A stretch of 64,000 bases of DNA, taken from positions 826,501-890,500 of the forward strand of contig CP136571.1 of assembly GCA_035192965.1 (NCBI GenBank), in the 5' to 3' direction. The position numbers and the translations under genes are program-made. The notes beneath the pieces are model-generated. The model saw nothing but the letters and a program-made list of their open reading frames with translations, searched no databases and was not told where the DNA came from. How positions within the stretch are numbered: the first letter of the stretch is position 1; every line of letters begins with the position of its first letter. Below are positions 44,438 to 55,506 of the stretch, in pieces. The DNA comes from Fuscovulum sp. Its GTDB lineage: Bacteria > Pseudomonadota > Alphaproteobacteria > Rhodobacterales > Rhodobacteraceae.

Positions 44438-45523
44438 ATGACTGACGCCATCCGACCGCAGCCCGGTATCCTTGACATCGCGCTTTACGAAGGCGGGAAG
44501 GCGCATGTCGCGGGCATGACCAATGTGGTCAAGCTGTCGTCGAACGAGAATCCGTTCGGGCCGTCGGATCGTGCGAAAGAGGCGTTTCAGCGCAGCGTTC
44601 ACACGCTGCACCGCTATCCGTCGACCGATCACCGCAGCCTGCGCGACGCGATTGCCGAGGTGCATGGTCTGGATGCCGACCGGGTGATCTGTGGCGTGGG
44701 ATCGGATGAGATCATCACCTTCCTGTGCCAGGCCTATGCCGGGCCGAAGGATGAGGTCGTGTTCACCGAACACGGCTTCCTTATGTATCGCATCAGCGCG
44801 CTGGCCGTGGGGGCGACCCCGATTGAAGTGGCCGAGCGCGAGCGGACGACGGATGTGGATGCCATTCTGGCGGCCTGCAACCGGCGGACAAAGCTGGTGT
44901 TCATCGCCAACCCCAACAACCCCACCGGCACGATGATTTCGCTGGCCGAAATCGCGCGTCTGGCCGACGGGATGCCGCGTCAGGCGATCCTCGTGCTGGA
45001 CGGGGCCTATGCGGAATATGTCGAAGGCTATGATGGCGGGCTGGCGATCCTTGAGGCGCGCAGCAACGTGGTGATGACCCGGACGTTTTCCAAGATTTAC
45101 GGTCTGGGCGGGCTGCGGATCGGCTGGGGCTATGGCCCGAAGGCGATCATTGACGTGCTCAACCGTATCCGGGGGCCGTTCAACCTGTCGTCGACGCAGC
45201 TTGAGGCGGCCGAGGCGGCGGTGCGGGATCAGGATTTCGTCAACCGCTGCCGGACCGACAACGCCCGGATGCGGCACTGGCTGTCCGAGGCGCTGGCCGA
45301 ACTGGGCGTGCCGTCGGACACATCGATGGCGAATTTCGTTCTGGCGCGGTTTGCCTCCGAGGATGAGGCGATTGCCTGTGATGCCTTTCTTCAGCAGCAG
45401 GGGCTGATCGTGCGGCGGGTGGCGGGATACAAACTGCCGCATTGCCTGCGGATCACGGTGGGGGATGAATCGTCCTGCCGGCGGGTGGCGCATGCGGTGG
45501 CGCAGTTCAAGGGCGTGAAGTGA
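44438..45523 (+). CDS. hisC: Histidinol-phosphate (and probably aromatic) aminotransferase
   Basis: The 361-residue protein is a fold-type I PLP aminotransferase with [17 protein letters not shown] (158-164), and the PLP lysine Lys219 in [15 protein letters not shown]. HisC-type enzymes transaminate histidinol phosphate, and many also act on phenylpyruvate, hydroxyphenylpyruvate or prephenate. The overlap with tyrA (TGATG) suggests that here the enzyme also serves tyrosine and phenylalanine synthesis. No other his gene is adjacent. Confidence 0.92.
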   Translation: MTDAIRPQPGILDIALYEGGKAHVAGMTNVVKLSSNENPFGPSDRAKEAFQRSVHTLHRYPSTDHRSLRDAIAEVHGLDADRVICGVGSDEIITFLCQAYAGPKDEVVFTEHGFLMYRISALAVGATPIEVAERERTTDVDAILAACNRRTKLVFIANPNNPTGTMISLAEIARLADGMPRQAILVLDGAYAEYVEGYDGGLAILEARSNVVMTRTFSKIYGLGGLRIGWGYGPKAIIDVLNRIRGPFNLSSTQLEAAEAAVRDQDFVNRCRTDNARMRHWLSEALAELGVPSDTSMANFVLARFASEDEAIACDAFLQQQGLIVRRVAGYKLPHCLRITVGDESSCRRVAHAVAQFKGVK

Positions 45524-46452
45524 TGGCCGTGATCTATGATCGCGTAGCGCTGATCGGGCTGGGTCTGATCGCATCCTCCATGGCGCATGCGATGAAGGCC
45601 AAGGGTCTGGCGGGCGAGATCGTGGGTTATGCCCGCAGCGCGGAAACGCGCGCGGCGGCGCTGGAAATCGGGTTCTGCGACCGGGTGACAGCGACGGCGG
45701 CCGAGGCGGTGCAGGGTGCCGATCTGGTGGTACTGGCAGTGCCCGTGGGTGCCATGGGCGCGATTGCCGAAGAGATCGGGCCGCATCTGGCAAAGGGTGC
45801 CACGGTCACGGATGTGGGATCGGTGAAGCAGGCGGTGATTGCCGCCGTGGCCCCGCATATGCCGGACGGTGTGCATTTCATCGCAGGCCACCCGATTGCG
45901 GGGACCGAACATTCCGGGCCGCGTTCCGGTTTTGCCACGCTGTTTGAAAACCGCTGGTGGCTGCTGACGCCGGAAGGCGCGGATGCAGGGGCCGTGGCGC
46001 GGCTGCGCGCGCTGTGCGAGGGGATGGGGGCACGCGTCGATGAGATGGATGCCGCCCATCACGACCTTGTGCTGGCGGTCACCTCTCACACCCCGCACCT
46101 GATTGCCTATACGATGGTGGGCGTGGCCGATGACCTGCGACGGGTGACGGACAGCGAAGTGATCAACTATTCGGCGGCGGGGTTTCGGGATTTCACCCGG
46201 ATCGCGGCGTCGGACCCAACCATGTGGCGCGATGTGTTTCTGACCAACAAGGAAGCAACGCTGGATATTCTGGGCCGGTTCACCGAAGAACTGTTCGCCC
46301 TGCAACGGGCCATCCGGCTGGGCGATGGCGACCATCTGCATGCCTATTTCACCCGCACGCGGGCCATCCGGCGCGGGATCATCGAGGCGGGGCAGGATAC
46401 GGCCGCGCCCGATTTCGGCCGCGCGGCGCAGGTCGCGCCGAAGGGCGGCTGA
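45523..46452 (+). CDS. tyrA: Prephenate/arogenate dehydrogenase
   Basis: The 309-residue protein begins at the ATG at 45523, sharing a base with the hisC stop; a GTG one codon upstream is also possible. It has the dinucleotide motif ALIGLGLIASSMAHAM, the active-site histidine region GHPIAGTEHSGP, and the ENRWWLLTP stretch of the family. It oxidatively decarboxylates prephenate or arogenate on the way to tyrosine. No ACT domain is present. It is followed without any gap by the extensin-like gene. Confidence 0.92.
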   Translation: MAVIYDRVALIGLGLIASSMAHAMKAKGLAGEIVGYARSAETRAAALEIGFCDRVTATAAEAVQGADLVVLAVPVGAMGAIAEEIGPHLAKGATVTDVGSVKQAVIAAVAPHMPDGVHFIAGHPIAGTEHSGPRSGFATLFENRWWLLTPEGADAGAVARLRALCEGMGARVDEMDAAHHDLVLAVTSHTPHLIAYTMVGVADDLRRVTDSEVINYSAAGFRDFTRIAASDPTMWRDVFLTNKEATLDILGRFTEELFALQRAIRLGDGDHLHAYFTRTRAIRRGIIEAGQDTAAPDFGRAAQVAPKGG

Positions 46453-47403
46453 ATGCGCTTCGGTGCCGGGTTCCTGTGTGTTGTGGTTTCCCTTCTGGCG
46501 GGCGCGTCCATCGCGCAAGAGGTGACGACGTCACCCCGCCCCATGCCGCGCCCCGGCGTGCAGATTGATCCGGCGCCAGAAGCGGCGGCCCCGTCCGTTG
46601 CGGCAGCAGCAGTCCCCACCATTGCCCCCAAACCGCGCCCCCGTCTGGCGGCAGAGGCGCTGCCGCAGACGCAGGCGCTGCCGCCCCAGCCGGGGATGAT
46701 GCTGTCGCTGCCCGTGCTGCGGCCAAGGGCGCGCCCGGAAAGCTGGGCCAACGCGGCCCCGCAAGCGGCGGCCCCGGTGACCGAAGCGGCGGCGGCGAAC
46801 CCGCCCCCGGCGGCACAGCGCGAACGGCGGGGCGGCCTGTTCGGCGGGCTGTTCCAGCGCCGTGATCGCGAAGAACAATCCGAACGCGCTGCGCCGGTCG
46901 ATGGCTTTGTCTGTGGTGACCGCGCCATCCGGGGTGAGGAACTGGCGCGGATTTCGTCAAAGGTGCAAGGCTGCGGGATCGCGGAACCGGTGCGGGTGAC
47001 GCAGGTGGATGGCATCCGCCTGACCACGCCCGCGACGATTGATTGCGCCACGGCATCGGCGTTGAAGGATTGGATCAACGCGGGCGTCCGCCCGGCCTTT
47101 GGGCGGCAAGAGGTTGTCGAGTTGCGCGTTGCGGCAAGCTATATCTGTCGCCCCCGCAACAATGTGCGCGGGGCCAAGATCAGCGAACATGGGCGCGGCA
47201 AGGCGATTGATATTTCAGGATTCATCCTATCCGACGGGCGTGAACTGTCGGTGGCGGGGAATTATAACCGCCAGATGCGGCAGGCCTATCGCGCGGCCTG
47301 CGGGATTTTCGGCACCACGCTGGGGCCGGGATCGGACGGCTATCACGAAGATCACCTGCATTTCGACACGGCAACCCATCGCAACGGGTCTTACTGCCGC
47401 TAG
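46453..47403 (+). CDS. Extensin-like C-terminal domain protein, secreted
   Basis: The 316-residue protein starts directly after the tyrA stop. It has a signal peptide (MRFGAGFLCVVVSLLAGASIAQ), a long Pro/Ala/Arg-rich low-complexity linker (about 25-150), then an extensin-like C-terminal domain. That domain has conserved cysteines and the metal-site-like residues of the DD-peptidase fold (SEHGRGKAIDISGF, DGYHEDHLHFD). The His/Asp pattern suggests a zinc-dependent peptidoglycan hydrolase related to D-alanyl-D-alanine carboxypeptidases, but this is inference. The stop shares a CTAG with the convergent DUF2125 stop. Confidence 0.82.
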   Translation: MRFGAGFLCVVVSLLAGASIAQEVTTSPRPMPRPGVQIDPAPEAAAPSVAAAAVPTIAPKPRPRLAAEALPQTQALPPQPGMMLSLPVLRPRARPESWANAAPQAAAPVTEAAAANPPPAAQRERRGGLFGGLFQRRDREEQSERAAPVDGFVCGDRAIRGEELARISSKVQGCGIAEPVRVTQVDGIRLTTPATIDCATASALKDWINAGVRPAFGRQEVVELRVAASYICRPRNNVRGAKISEHGRGKAIDISGFILSDGRELSVAGNYNRQMRQAYRAACGIFGTTLGPGSDGYHEDHLHFDTATHRNGSYCR

Positions 47404-48392
47404 AAGATGCGCGGCGCGGGACCAAGCGGCAGGGGGCCAAGGCTCATGCGGCCCTGCTGAAAGCTGAGCGGAAGCGTCAACACCGTGGGATCGCTGCCCT
47501 GCTGGGCATAAAGCTCCAGCGCGCGGGTGACGGTTTGCGACGACTCTTCAGTCACCAGCCCGGATGCAATGAGCACCGGGACCAGTTCACGCCAGTTCTC
47601 AACGCGGATCTCGATCCGGCCTTCGGGCGTGCCATCGCTGGCCGGGGTCAGGCTGCCCTCCGCCGACAGGACCAGATCGCCCCAGCGCATCAGACCTTCG
47701 CGCAGGGTGATGTCGGTCAGCCTTGGGCGGGTGGTGGCGGCGTGGCGGTCGAGCGGGGCCGACAGGCCCAGCACCGTGTCCAGACGGACCAGATCAATCT
47801 GTTCAGGCAGATCGGACCGCTGCGCCAGCGCCATGCGGAAACCGGCATCGGGGGTGAGCGTGGTCAGTTCCAGCCCCACCTCATGCGCGAGGGCGCGGCC
47901 AGTGGCCTGTCTGGTGCCAAAGCGGGCCGAGGTGGCCGCCACCTCCCACCCGGCGGTGGAGCGCAGGGCAAGGCCATCACCCGTTATGGCGGTGCGGTCC
48001 AGCGTCAGCGCGGTGCCGGGGGTGACGATCACGCTGCCCTGAATAAGGGTGGAGGTCAGCGTCACATCCTGCCCCGGCAGGGTGACAGTCTGTTCCTGCG
48101 GCAGGGTGGCGATGACGTGCCAGGGTTTCCAGCTCATCATGAAGACCTGCGCGAAAGGCGCGGCCCAGGTGATGCCGGTTTCGGTATCGGTCAGCCGGGG
48201 TGCGGTCACCGTCAGGTCAAAGCGGTTGGGAAAGCCGGAGACAGTGATGCCCTGCTGTTCGGCCAGAAGCGGGCGGCCCTGCTGCGCGGCGAACCAGCCG
48301 GTCGCCGCCTGATCCATCGCCCGCGATCCCACGAACCAGTAGCCGCCCCAAAGGCCGGCCAAAACAAGGACAATCACCAAAACTGCACGCAT
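47400..48392 (-). CDS. DUF2125 family membrane-anchored protein
   Basis: The 330-residue protein has one N-terminal membrane anchor (MRAVLVIVLVLAGLWGGYWF) and a long exported, beta-rich part (GFPNRFDLTVTAPRLTD, WKPWHVIATLPQEQTVTLPG). This matches the DUF2125 family of alphaproteobacteria; the repeated beta pattern resembles AsmA-like lipid-carrier proteins, but the function is unknown. The last four bases are shared with the convergent extensin-like gene. Confidence 0.8.
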   Translation of the reverse strand: MRAVLVIVLVLAGLWGGYWFVGSRAMDQAATGWFAAQQGRPLLAEQQGITVSGFPNRFDLTVTAPRLTDTETGITWAAPFAQVFMMSWKPWHVIATLPQEQTVTLPGQDVTLTSTLIQGSVIVTPGTALTLDRTAITGDGLALRSTAGWEVAATSARFGTRQATGRALAHEVGLELTTLTPDAGFRMALAQRSDLPEQIDLVRLDTVLGLSAPLDRHAATTRPRLTDITLREGLMRWGDLVLSAEGSLTPASDGTPEGRIEIRVENWRELVPVLIASGLVTEESSQTVTRALELYAQQGSDPTVLTLPLSFQQGRMSLGPLPLGPAPRIF

Positions 48393-48455
48393 CTTGCACC
48401 CTTTTCTTCGCGTCTTCCCTGCTGTTTACAGGGGGGGTGAAGGGAGGGCCAGTGG

Positions 48456-49004
48456 ATGACGGAACCGTTATGGGTCTTCGGCTATGGGTCGCTGATCTGG
48501 CATCCTGGCTTTGCCGTGGCCGAACGCGCTGTGGCGCGGCTGGATGGGTGGCACCGGTCCTTTTGCATGCGGTCGATCCACCATCGCGGCACGGTTGAAA
48601 CGCCCGGATTGGTGCTGGCGTTGGACCGGGCCGGGGGTGCGCATTGCGACGGCGTGGCCTTTCGCGTGGAACCGGGGGAAGAGGACGCCACCCTTGCCGC
48701 GCTGCGCGAACGGGAGTTGATCTCATCGGCCTATGTCGAGGAATGGCTGCCCCTGCGGCTGGCGGATGGGCGCGGGGTGCGGGCGCTGGCCTATGTGATC
48801 GACCCGGTCCATGTGCAGTATTGCGGCGGGTTGGCGCTGGAGGAACAGGCGCAGATCATCGCCCGCGCCATCGGCGGGCGGGGACCAAACCGCGATTACC
48901 TGTGGTCCACCGCCGCGCATCTGGCCGAGCTTGGCATTGCCGATGCCGATCTGGATTGGCTGGCAGACAGGGTGCGCGCCATCGTGTTGATGACGGAAGG
49001 CTGA
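48456..49004 (+). CDS. chaC: ChaC-like gamma-glutamylcyclotransferase
   Basis: The 182-residue protein has the substrate-binding loop VFGYGSLIW (YGSL at 10-13) and the catalytic glutamate Glu87 in LRERELISSAYVEEW. ChaC enzymes release 5-oxoproline from glutathione, giving Cys-Gly. No oxoprolinase is next to it; the hydantoinase/oxoprolinase-like pair is 20 kb away. It has a good GAAGGGAGGG ribosome binding site and is divergent from DUF2125. Confidence 0.9.
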   Translation: MTEPLWVFGYGSLIWHPGFAVAERAVARLDGWHRSFCMRSIHHRGTVETPGLVLALDRAGGAHCDGVAFRVEPGEEDATLAALRERELISSAYVEEWLPLRLADGRGVRALAYVIDPVHVQYCGGLALEEQAQIIARAIGGRGPNRDYLWSTAAHLAELGIADADLDWLADRVRAIVLMTEG

Positions 49005-49082
49005 TCTGCGCTGGCTTGGCAGGGGCAATTGGCCTGTTATGGTGAACGCGGGCAAGACATAGACTGGGTACGGGCAGGACGG

Positions 49083-50267
49083 ATGGACAAGACACGCGCA
49101 GAGGCGTCACCAACCTTCAGCCAACCGATCCGGCAGATCGTGTCGATGCTGATCGTGCTGGTGCTGGTGGGCAGCGGGGCATGGCTGATCCACACGCAGG
49201 TGGCCGAAATTCTGCAGGCCAATGTGCTGCTGAACGGGTTCATCGCGGCGGTGTTCCTGTTCGGGGTGCTGACCTGTTTCTGGCAGGTGTTGATCCTTGC
49301 GCAATCGGTCAGCTGGATCGAGGATTTCGTTCGCCACGTTCCGGGCCATGATGCGACCAAGCCGCCGCGCCTGCTGGCGCCGCTGGCTTCGCTTCTGCGT
49401 TCGCGCGGGGCAAAGATGCAGATATCGGCGTCATCGTCACGGTCCATTCTGGAATCGGTGTCGACGCGGATAGATGAGGCGCGGGATATCACGCGCTATA
49501 TGGGCAACCTGCTGGTTTTCCTTGGTCTTCTGGGCACGTTCTATGGTCTGGCGACCACGGTTCCGGCGGTGGTGGAAACCATCCGCTCGCTCGCCCCCCA
49601 GGATGGCGAAACGGGGTTGCAGGTTTTTGAAAAGCTGATGTCGGGGCTTGAAAGCCAGTTGGGCGGGATGGGGACGGCGTTTTCATCCTCGCTTCTGGGG
49701 CTGGCGGGATCGCTGGTGATCGGCCTTCTGGAACTGTTTGCAGGCCACGGGCAGAACCGGTTCTTCCGCGAACTGGAGGAATGGCTGTCATCCATCACGC
49801 GGGTCAGCCTGTCATCGGGTGATGGCGAGGGTGGCGATACGGCAGCGATGGCGGCGGTGCTGGATCAGGTGCAGGCGCAAATGGATGCGCTGCAATCGCT
49901 TTATACCCAATCCGATATCACGCGGGTGATGGTCGAGGACAAGATCGACGATCTGGCCCGCGCCATCACCAAGCTGGCCGAACGGCGCGAAGGGGGCGGG
50001 GGTGGAGATATGGCCGCCGCCTTGGCGCGGATTGCCGAAGGGCAGGAACGGTTGATCGCGGCAGTATCGGGCGATGCCGCATCGGGCGCGATGGGGGCGG
50101 ATGCCGAAAGCCGGATGCGCTTGCGGTCGATTGATGTGCAACTGTTGAAAATCCTTGAGGAAATGTCGGCCGGGCGGCAGGAATCTCTGGCCGATCTGCG
50201 CGGGGATATCGGGGCGTTGACGGCGGCGATCCGGCAATTGTCGCGCGGCACGGTCGGGCGGGGGTAA
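49083..50267 (+). CDS. TolQ/ExbB/MotA-like proton channel protein
   Basis: The 394-residue protein (ATG at 49083) has four hydrophobic helices at about 20-37, 48-72, 140-162 and 197-220. The last two carry the family motifs GNLLVFLGLLGTFYGLATTV and GGMGTAFSSSLLGLAGSLVIG. The tail from 240 on is cytoplasmic and partly helical. Such proteins form a five-fold channel around a dimer of a MotB/ExbD-like partner and turn proton flow into motion. Here the partner is encoded 3 bp downstream. The long tail and the partner's OmpA domain make it closer to MotAB or ZorAB layouts than to TolQR. Confidence 0.85.
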   Translation: MDKTRAEASPTFSQPIRQIVSMLIVLVLVGSGAWLIHTQVAEILQANVLLNGFIAAVFLFGVLTCFWQVLILAQSVSWIEDFVRHVPGHDATKPPRLLAPLASLLRSRGAKMQISASSSRSILESVSTRIDEARDITRYMGNLLVFLGLLGTFYGLATTVPAVVETIRSLAPQDGETGLQVFEKLMSGLESQLGGMGTAFSSSLLGLAGSLVIGLLELFAGHGQNRFFRELEEWLSSITRVSLSSGDGEGGDTAAMAAVLDQVQAQMDALQSLYTQSDITRVMVEDKIDDLARAITKLAERREGGGGGDMAAALARIAEGQERLIAAVSGDAASGAMGADAESRMRLRSIDVQLLKILEEMSAGRQESLADLRGDIGALTAAIRQLSRGTVGRG

Positions 50268-50270
50268 GGC

Positions 50271-51863
50271 ATGGCCCTGCGCAGCCGCCGCGATTCATCC
50301 ATCATCTGGCCGGGCTTTGTGGATGCGGTGACGACGCTGCTGATGGTGATGATGTTCGTGCTGACCATCTTTACCGTGATGCAGGTGGTGTTGCGCGATA
50401 CGATCACCACGCAATCGAATGAGCTGGACAGCCTGACAGACCAGATCGCGCAACTGGCCGATCAGCTGGGGCTGGAACGCCAGCGCGCGGCGGGGTTGGA
50501 AACGCAGGTGGGGCAGTTGACCGCCTCGCTCACCGCCGCCGAGGCAGAGGGGGAGCGGCAGGCAACGCTGATCACCACCCTGACGGGGCAGTTGTCCACC
50601 GCGCAGGGTGCACTGGCCGATGCGCAGGGGCGGATCGCGAGTTTCGAGGCGCAGGTGGCATCGCTGCTGGCCGAACGCGATGCGGCGCGGGGGCAGGTGA
50701 CGGACCTGACCGCCTCTGTCCAAGAGCTTGAAGATGCGCAGAAAAGGCTGATTTCCGAGCAAGAGGCGATGCAGCTTGCGCTGGCCAAGGCGCGCGATGA
50801 GGTGGATGCCAATGCCGAAGCGGCCCGTCTGATGGCGGCGCGGCGGGCGGCGGTCGAGGCACTGATCGCCAGCCTGCAAAGCCGGGCGCAGGGGGCCGAG
50901 GCGCAACTGTCCGAGGCGGAAGCCGCGCGTCTGGTAGATGCGGCGGCGTTGGAGGAATTGCGCGATCGGCTGAACGGCGCGGATGACGAATTGGCGGCGA
51001 TGACGCTGGCGCTGGAAGAACAGAGGAAGCGCGCGGAGGAGACACTGACGCTGTTGGCCGCCGCGCAGACCGATGCGGCGCGGGCGGTCGAAGGGCAGGA
51101 TTCGCGCGATGCGGCGCTGGTGGCGGCAGAGCGCGCGCTGACCGAGGAGCAATCCAAGTCATTGGAAGCAGAGCGGAAAGTGGCACTGCTGAACGAACAG
51201 ATCGGGGCGCTGCGGTCGCAACTGGCACAGTTGCAATCCATCCTGGACGAGAGCGCGGCGCGGGATGAGGCGGCGCAGGTGCAGATGGAATCGCTGGGCA
51301 CGCAATTGAACGCGGCCTTGGCGCAGGTGGCGGCAGAGCAGCGGCGGCGGGCAGAGCTGGAAGCGGCCGAGGCGGCGCGGCTGGCGGCGGAAAATGCCGA
51401 TCTGGCGCGGTATCGGTCAGAGTTCTTTGGCAAGCTGTCGGAACTGCTGGACGGGCGCGAAGGCGTGCGGGTGGTGGGCGACCGCTTCCTGTTCTCTAGC
51501 GAGGTGCTGTTCCAGCCCGGCGCGGCGGAACTGGCCCCCGAAGGGCAGGCACAGATTGCCGGGGTGGTGGAAATCCTGAATGAAATCAGGGGGGATATCC
51601 CGCCCGAGATCGACTGGATCATCCGCGTGGACGGCCATACCGACGATGTGCCGCTGTCGGGTGCGGGGGAGTTCAGCGACAACTGGGAACTGTCGCAAGG
51701 GCGCGCGCTGTCGGTTGTGCGCTACATGCAGGAAAGCCTTGGCTTCCCGCCCGAGCGTCTGGCGGCGACGGGGTTTGGCGAATACCGGCCCGTGGCGGCG
51801 GGCGACGATGCGGCGGCGCGGGCGCAGAACCGGCGGATCGAATTGAAGCTGACCGAGCGTTAA
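50271..51863 (+). CDS. MotB-like protein with coiled coil and OmpA domain
   Basis: The 530-residue protein has a single membrane helix near the N-terminus (WPGFVDAVTTLLMVMMFVLTIF). Asp18 sits where MotB, ExbD and ZorB have their proton-carrying aspartate. A coiled coil of about 340 residues follows (45-385, heptads of L/A/Q/E). The end is an OmpA-like peptidoglycan-binding domain (DGHTDDVP, NWELSQGRALSVV, ATGFGEYRP). It should link the inner-membrane motor to the cell wall. The very long coiled coil is unusual beside MotB. Function unknown. Confidence 0.87.
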   Translation: MALRSRRDSSIIWPGFVDAVTTLLMVMMFVLTIFTVMQVVLRDTITTQSNELDSLTDQIAQLADQLGLERQRAAGLETQVGQLTASLTAAEAEGERQATLITTLTGQLSTAQGALADAQGRIASFEAQVASLLAERDAARGQVTDLTASVQELEDAQKRLISEQEAMQLALAKARDEVDANAEAARLMAARRAAVEALIASLQSRAQGAEAQLSEAEAARLVDAAALEELRDRLNGADDELAAMTLALEEQRKRAEETLTLLAAAQTDAARAVEGQDSRDAALVAAERALTEEQSKSLEAERKVALLNEQIGALRSQLAQLQSILDESAARDEAAQVQMESLGTQLNAALAQVAAEQRRRAELEAAEAARLAAENADLARYRSEFFGKLSELLDGREGVRVVGDRFLFSSEVLFQPGAAELAPEGQAQIAGVVEILNEIRGDIPPEIDWIIRVDGHTDDVPLSGAGEFSDNWELSQGRALSVVRYMQESLGFPPERLAATGFGEYRPVAAGDDAAARAQNRRIELKLTER

Positions 51864-51900
51864 TTCTGTTTTTCTGACAGGGGCTTGCGGGGTTTTGGCC

Positions 51901-51941
51901 GTGCAGCGCCCGGTGCAGATGGTGGTGCAGACGGCTGTGCA
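51901..51941. repeat. GTGCA motif array, copy 2 (exact 12-bp period)
   Basis: GTGCA occurs at 51901, 51913, 51925 and 51937, an exact 12-bp period, with GGGCA 14 bp later at 51951. The 18 bases at 51924-51941 are identical to 34485-34502. ATGGTTAA (TTAACCAT on the other strand) follows at 51973-51980. It lies between the convergent OmpA-domain and M23 genes. Confidence 0.7.
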
Positions 51942-52005
51942 TACAAATATGGGCAGGGCGCGGGGCCGATTCATGGTTAAGCGTGCGCTGGTGCCGAATG
52001 GGGCC

Positions 52006-52047
52006 AAATTCCTTGGAAGGAATTTGCAAAATTCTTCGAAGAATTTT
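52006..52047. terminator. Tandem palindromes, probable bidirectional terminator
   Basis: AAATTCCTT-GG-AAGGAATTT at 52006-52025 is followed after two bases by a perfect 20-bp palindrome at 52028-52047 (AAAATTCTTC and its complement). Both have A and T ends and lie between converging genes, 12 bp from the M23 stop, so they can end both transcripts. The two palindromes are near copies of each other. Confidence 0.65.
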
Positions 52048-52058
52048 GGGGCGCGCGG

Positions 52059-53017
52059 TCAGGGTGTGAGGGTGATCGTGATCGCTTCACGGCCCAGTTC
52101 ATCGGCACCGCGCATCATCACCACCGCGCCGCTGTAATCCCCCGCAGGCCAGCCGCCGGGGGGCAGGCGTTTGCCGATGGCGCGGAAGGCGAGGGCCTGG
52201 GTGCGGTCTATGGCGATGGTCTGGCTTATCACCTCGCCTTGCGGGCCGGTTATCGAAAGCGTGAGTTGGTCGCCCGCGTGGGGGCCGAAATAGGCGGCCC
52301 AGATCACCAGAGCGGGGGCGTCGGTGGGCAGGGCGGCGGGGGAGGGGAGGCCTGCCTTGATCGCTGAAAACTCGGGGATGGCGGTGGCGAAGCCAGTGGC
52401 GGTAAAGCCGAAAGGATCATAGGCGATGGGGTCTGCCCAGAGCGGATCATCGGCAGGTGCGCCGCAGGTGGCGGCGGCGTCGGGGGCAAAGGGATCAAGT
52501 TCCACCCCATCCTTGCGGATCGCCAGATGGACATGGGGAAATTCCGTGTTGCCCGACAGGCCGACAAGGCCGATTTCCTGCCCTGCTTCCACCCTATCGC
52601 CGGGTTGCAGGCGCAGGCTGCCCTGTTTCAGGTGGCAATACTGGGTTTCCCAGCCATCGCCATGGTCGATAGCGATGCCATTGCCGCAATCGCGGCCCTG
52701 CAAGGCGGGGGCGGCGGGGTCGGAGATGGCGATATCGGGCATCCCGTCGCGGATGCCGCGCACGGTGCCGGGGGCGGCGGCCAGCACCGCCACGCCCGCC
52801 TGCATGGCGGCCAATGTGGGCAGGGCGAAATCGGTGCCGTCATGGCCATTATAGGTAAGGTGGCCGCAAGCCACATCCGCCATGCCGGGGCCGGGATCGC
52901 GGTCGAAATGGTTCTGGATATGGCAATCCACCCCAAGGGTGCAGGCGATGGGTTGGCCAAAGTCAAAGGCCCCCGCCGGAACGGCGAGGGCCAATGTCAC
53001 GATTGCCGCGTGGCGGA

Positions 53018-53021
<4 letters not shown>
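52059..53021 (-). CDS. M23-family metallopeptidase, periplasmic
   Basis: The 320-residue protein has a signal peptide (MIRHAAIVTLALAVPAGAF) and a lysostaphin-type M23 domain. Zinc ligands are His60 and Asp64 (NGHDGTDF) and His165 in FPHVHLAI, with His130 and His163 as catalytic histidines. All residues needed for peptidoglycan cross-bridge cleavage are present. The C-terminal third is a separate beta-rich domain (ALVIWAAYFGPHAGDQLTLSITGPQG). Its ATG overlaps the clpA stop by 4 bp, an odd partner for a chaperone gene. Confidence 0.88.
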
Positions 53022-55339
<2,318 letters not shown>

Positions 55340-55362
55340 GTTCTGGTGCTCCTGTTCATCAG

Positions 55363-55388
55363 GGTTCGCGGGGATTGCCCGCCGAACC
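55363..55388 (-). other. Hairpin in the clpA leader
   Basis: A 10-bp stem with one bulged base (GGTTCGCGGG with CCCGC-C-GAACC) lies 23 to 49 bases upstream of the clpA start. It could influence message stability or ribosome access; there is no T tract. The rest of the 167-bp gap up to gloB should hold the clpA promoter, which I cannot place with confidence. Confidence 0.35.
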
Positions 55389-55506
55389 GCGGCCTCATGC
55401 CCCTCAGAGTTCGGCTTATTTCGCCGCACTTCAAGGGTTTTTTGGGTTCCGTTGCGGTTTGCTGCAGGCTTGCCGCAAAAAGTGACCGGCAAGATGCAGA
55501 GTTTGG

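Noticed and set aside
49083..51863. A Zorya anti-phage system
   Set aside because: Only the motor pair is present; no zorC, zorD or zorE, nuclease or helicase gene lies near, and the neighbours are housekeeping genes.
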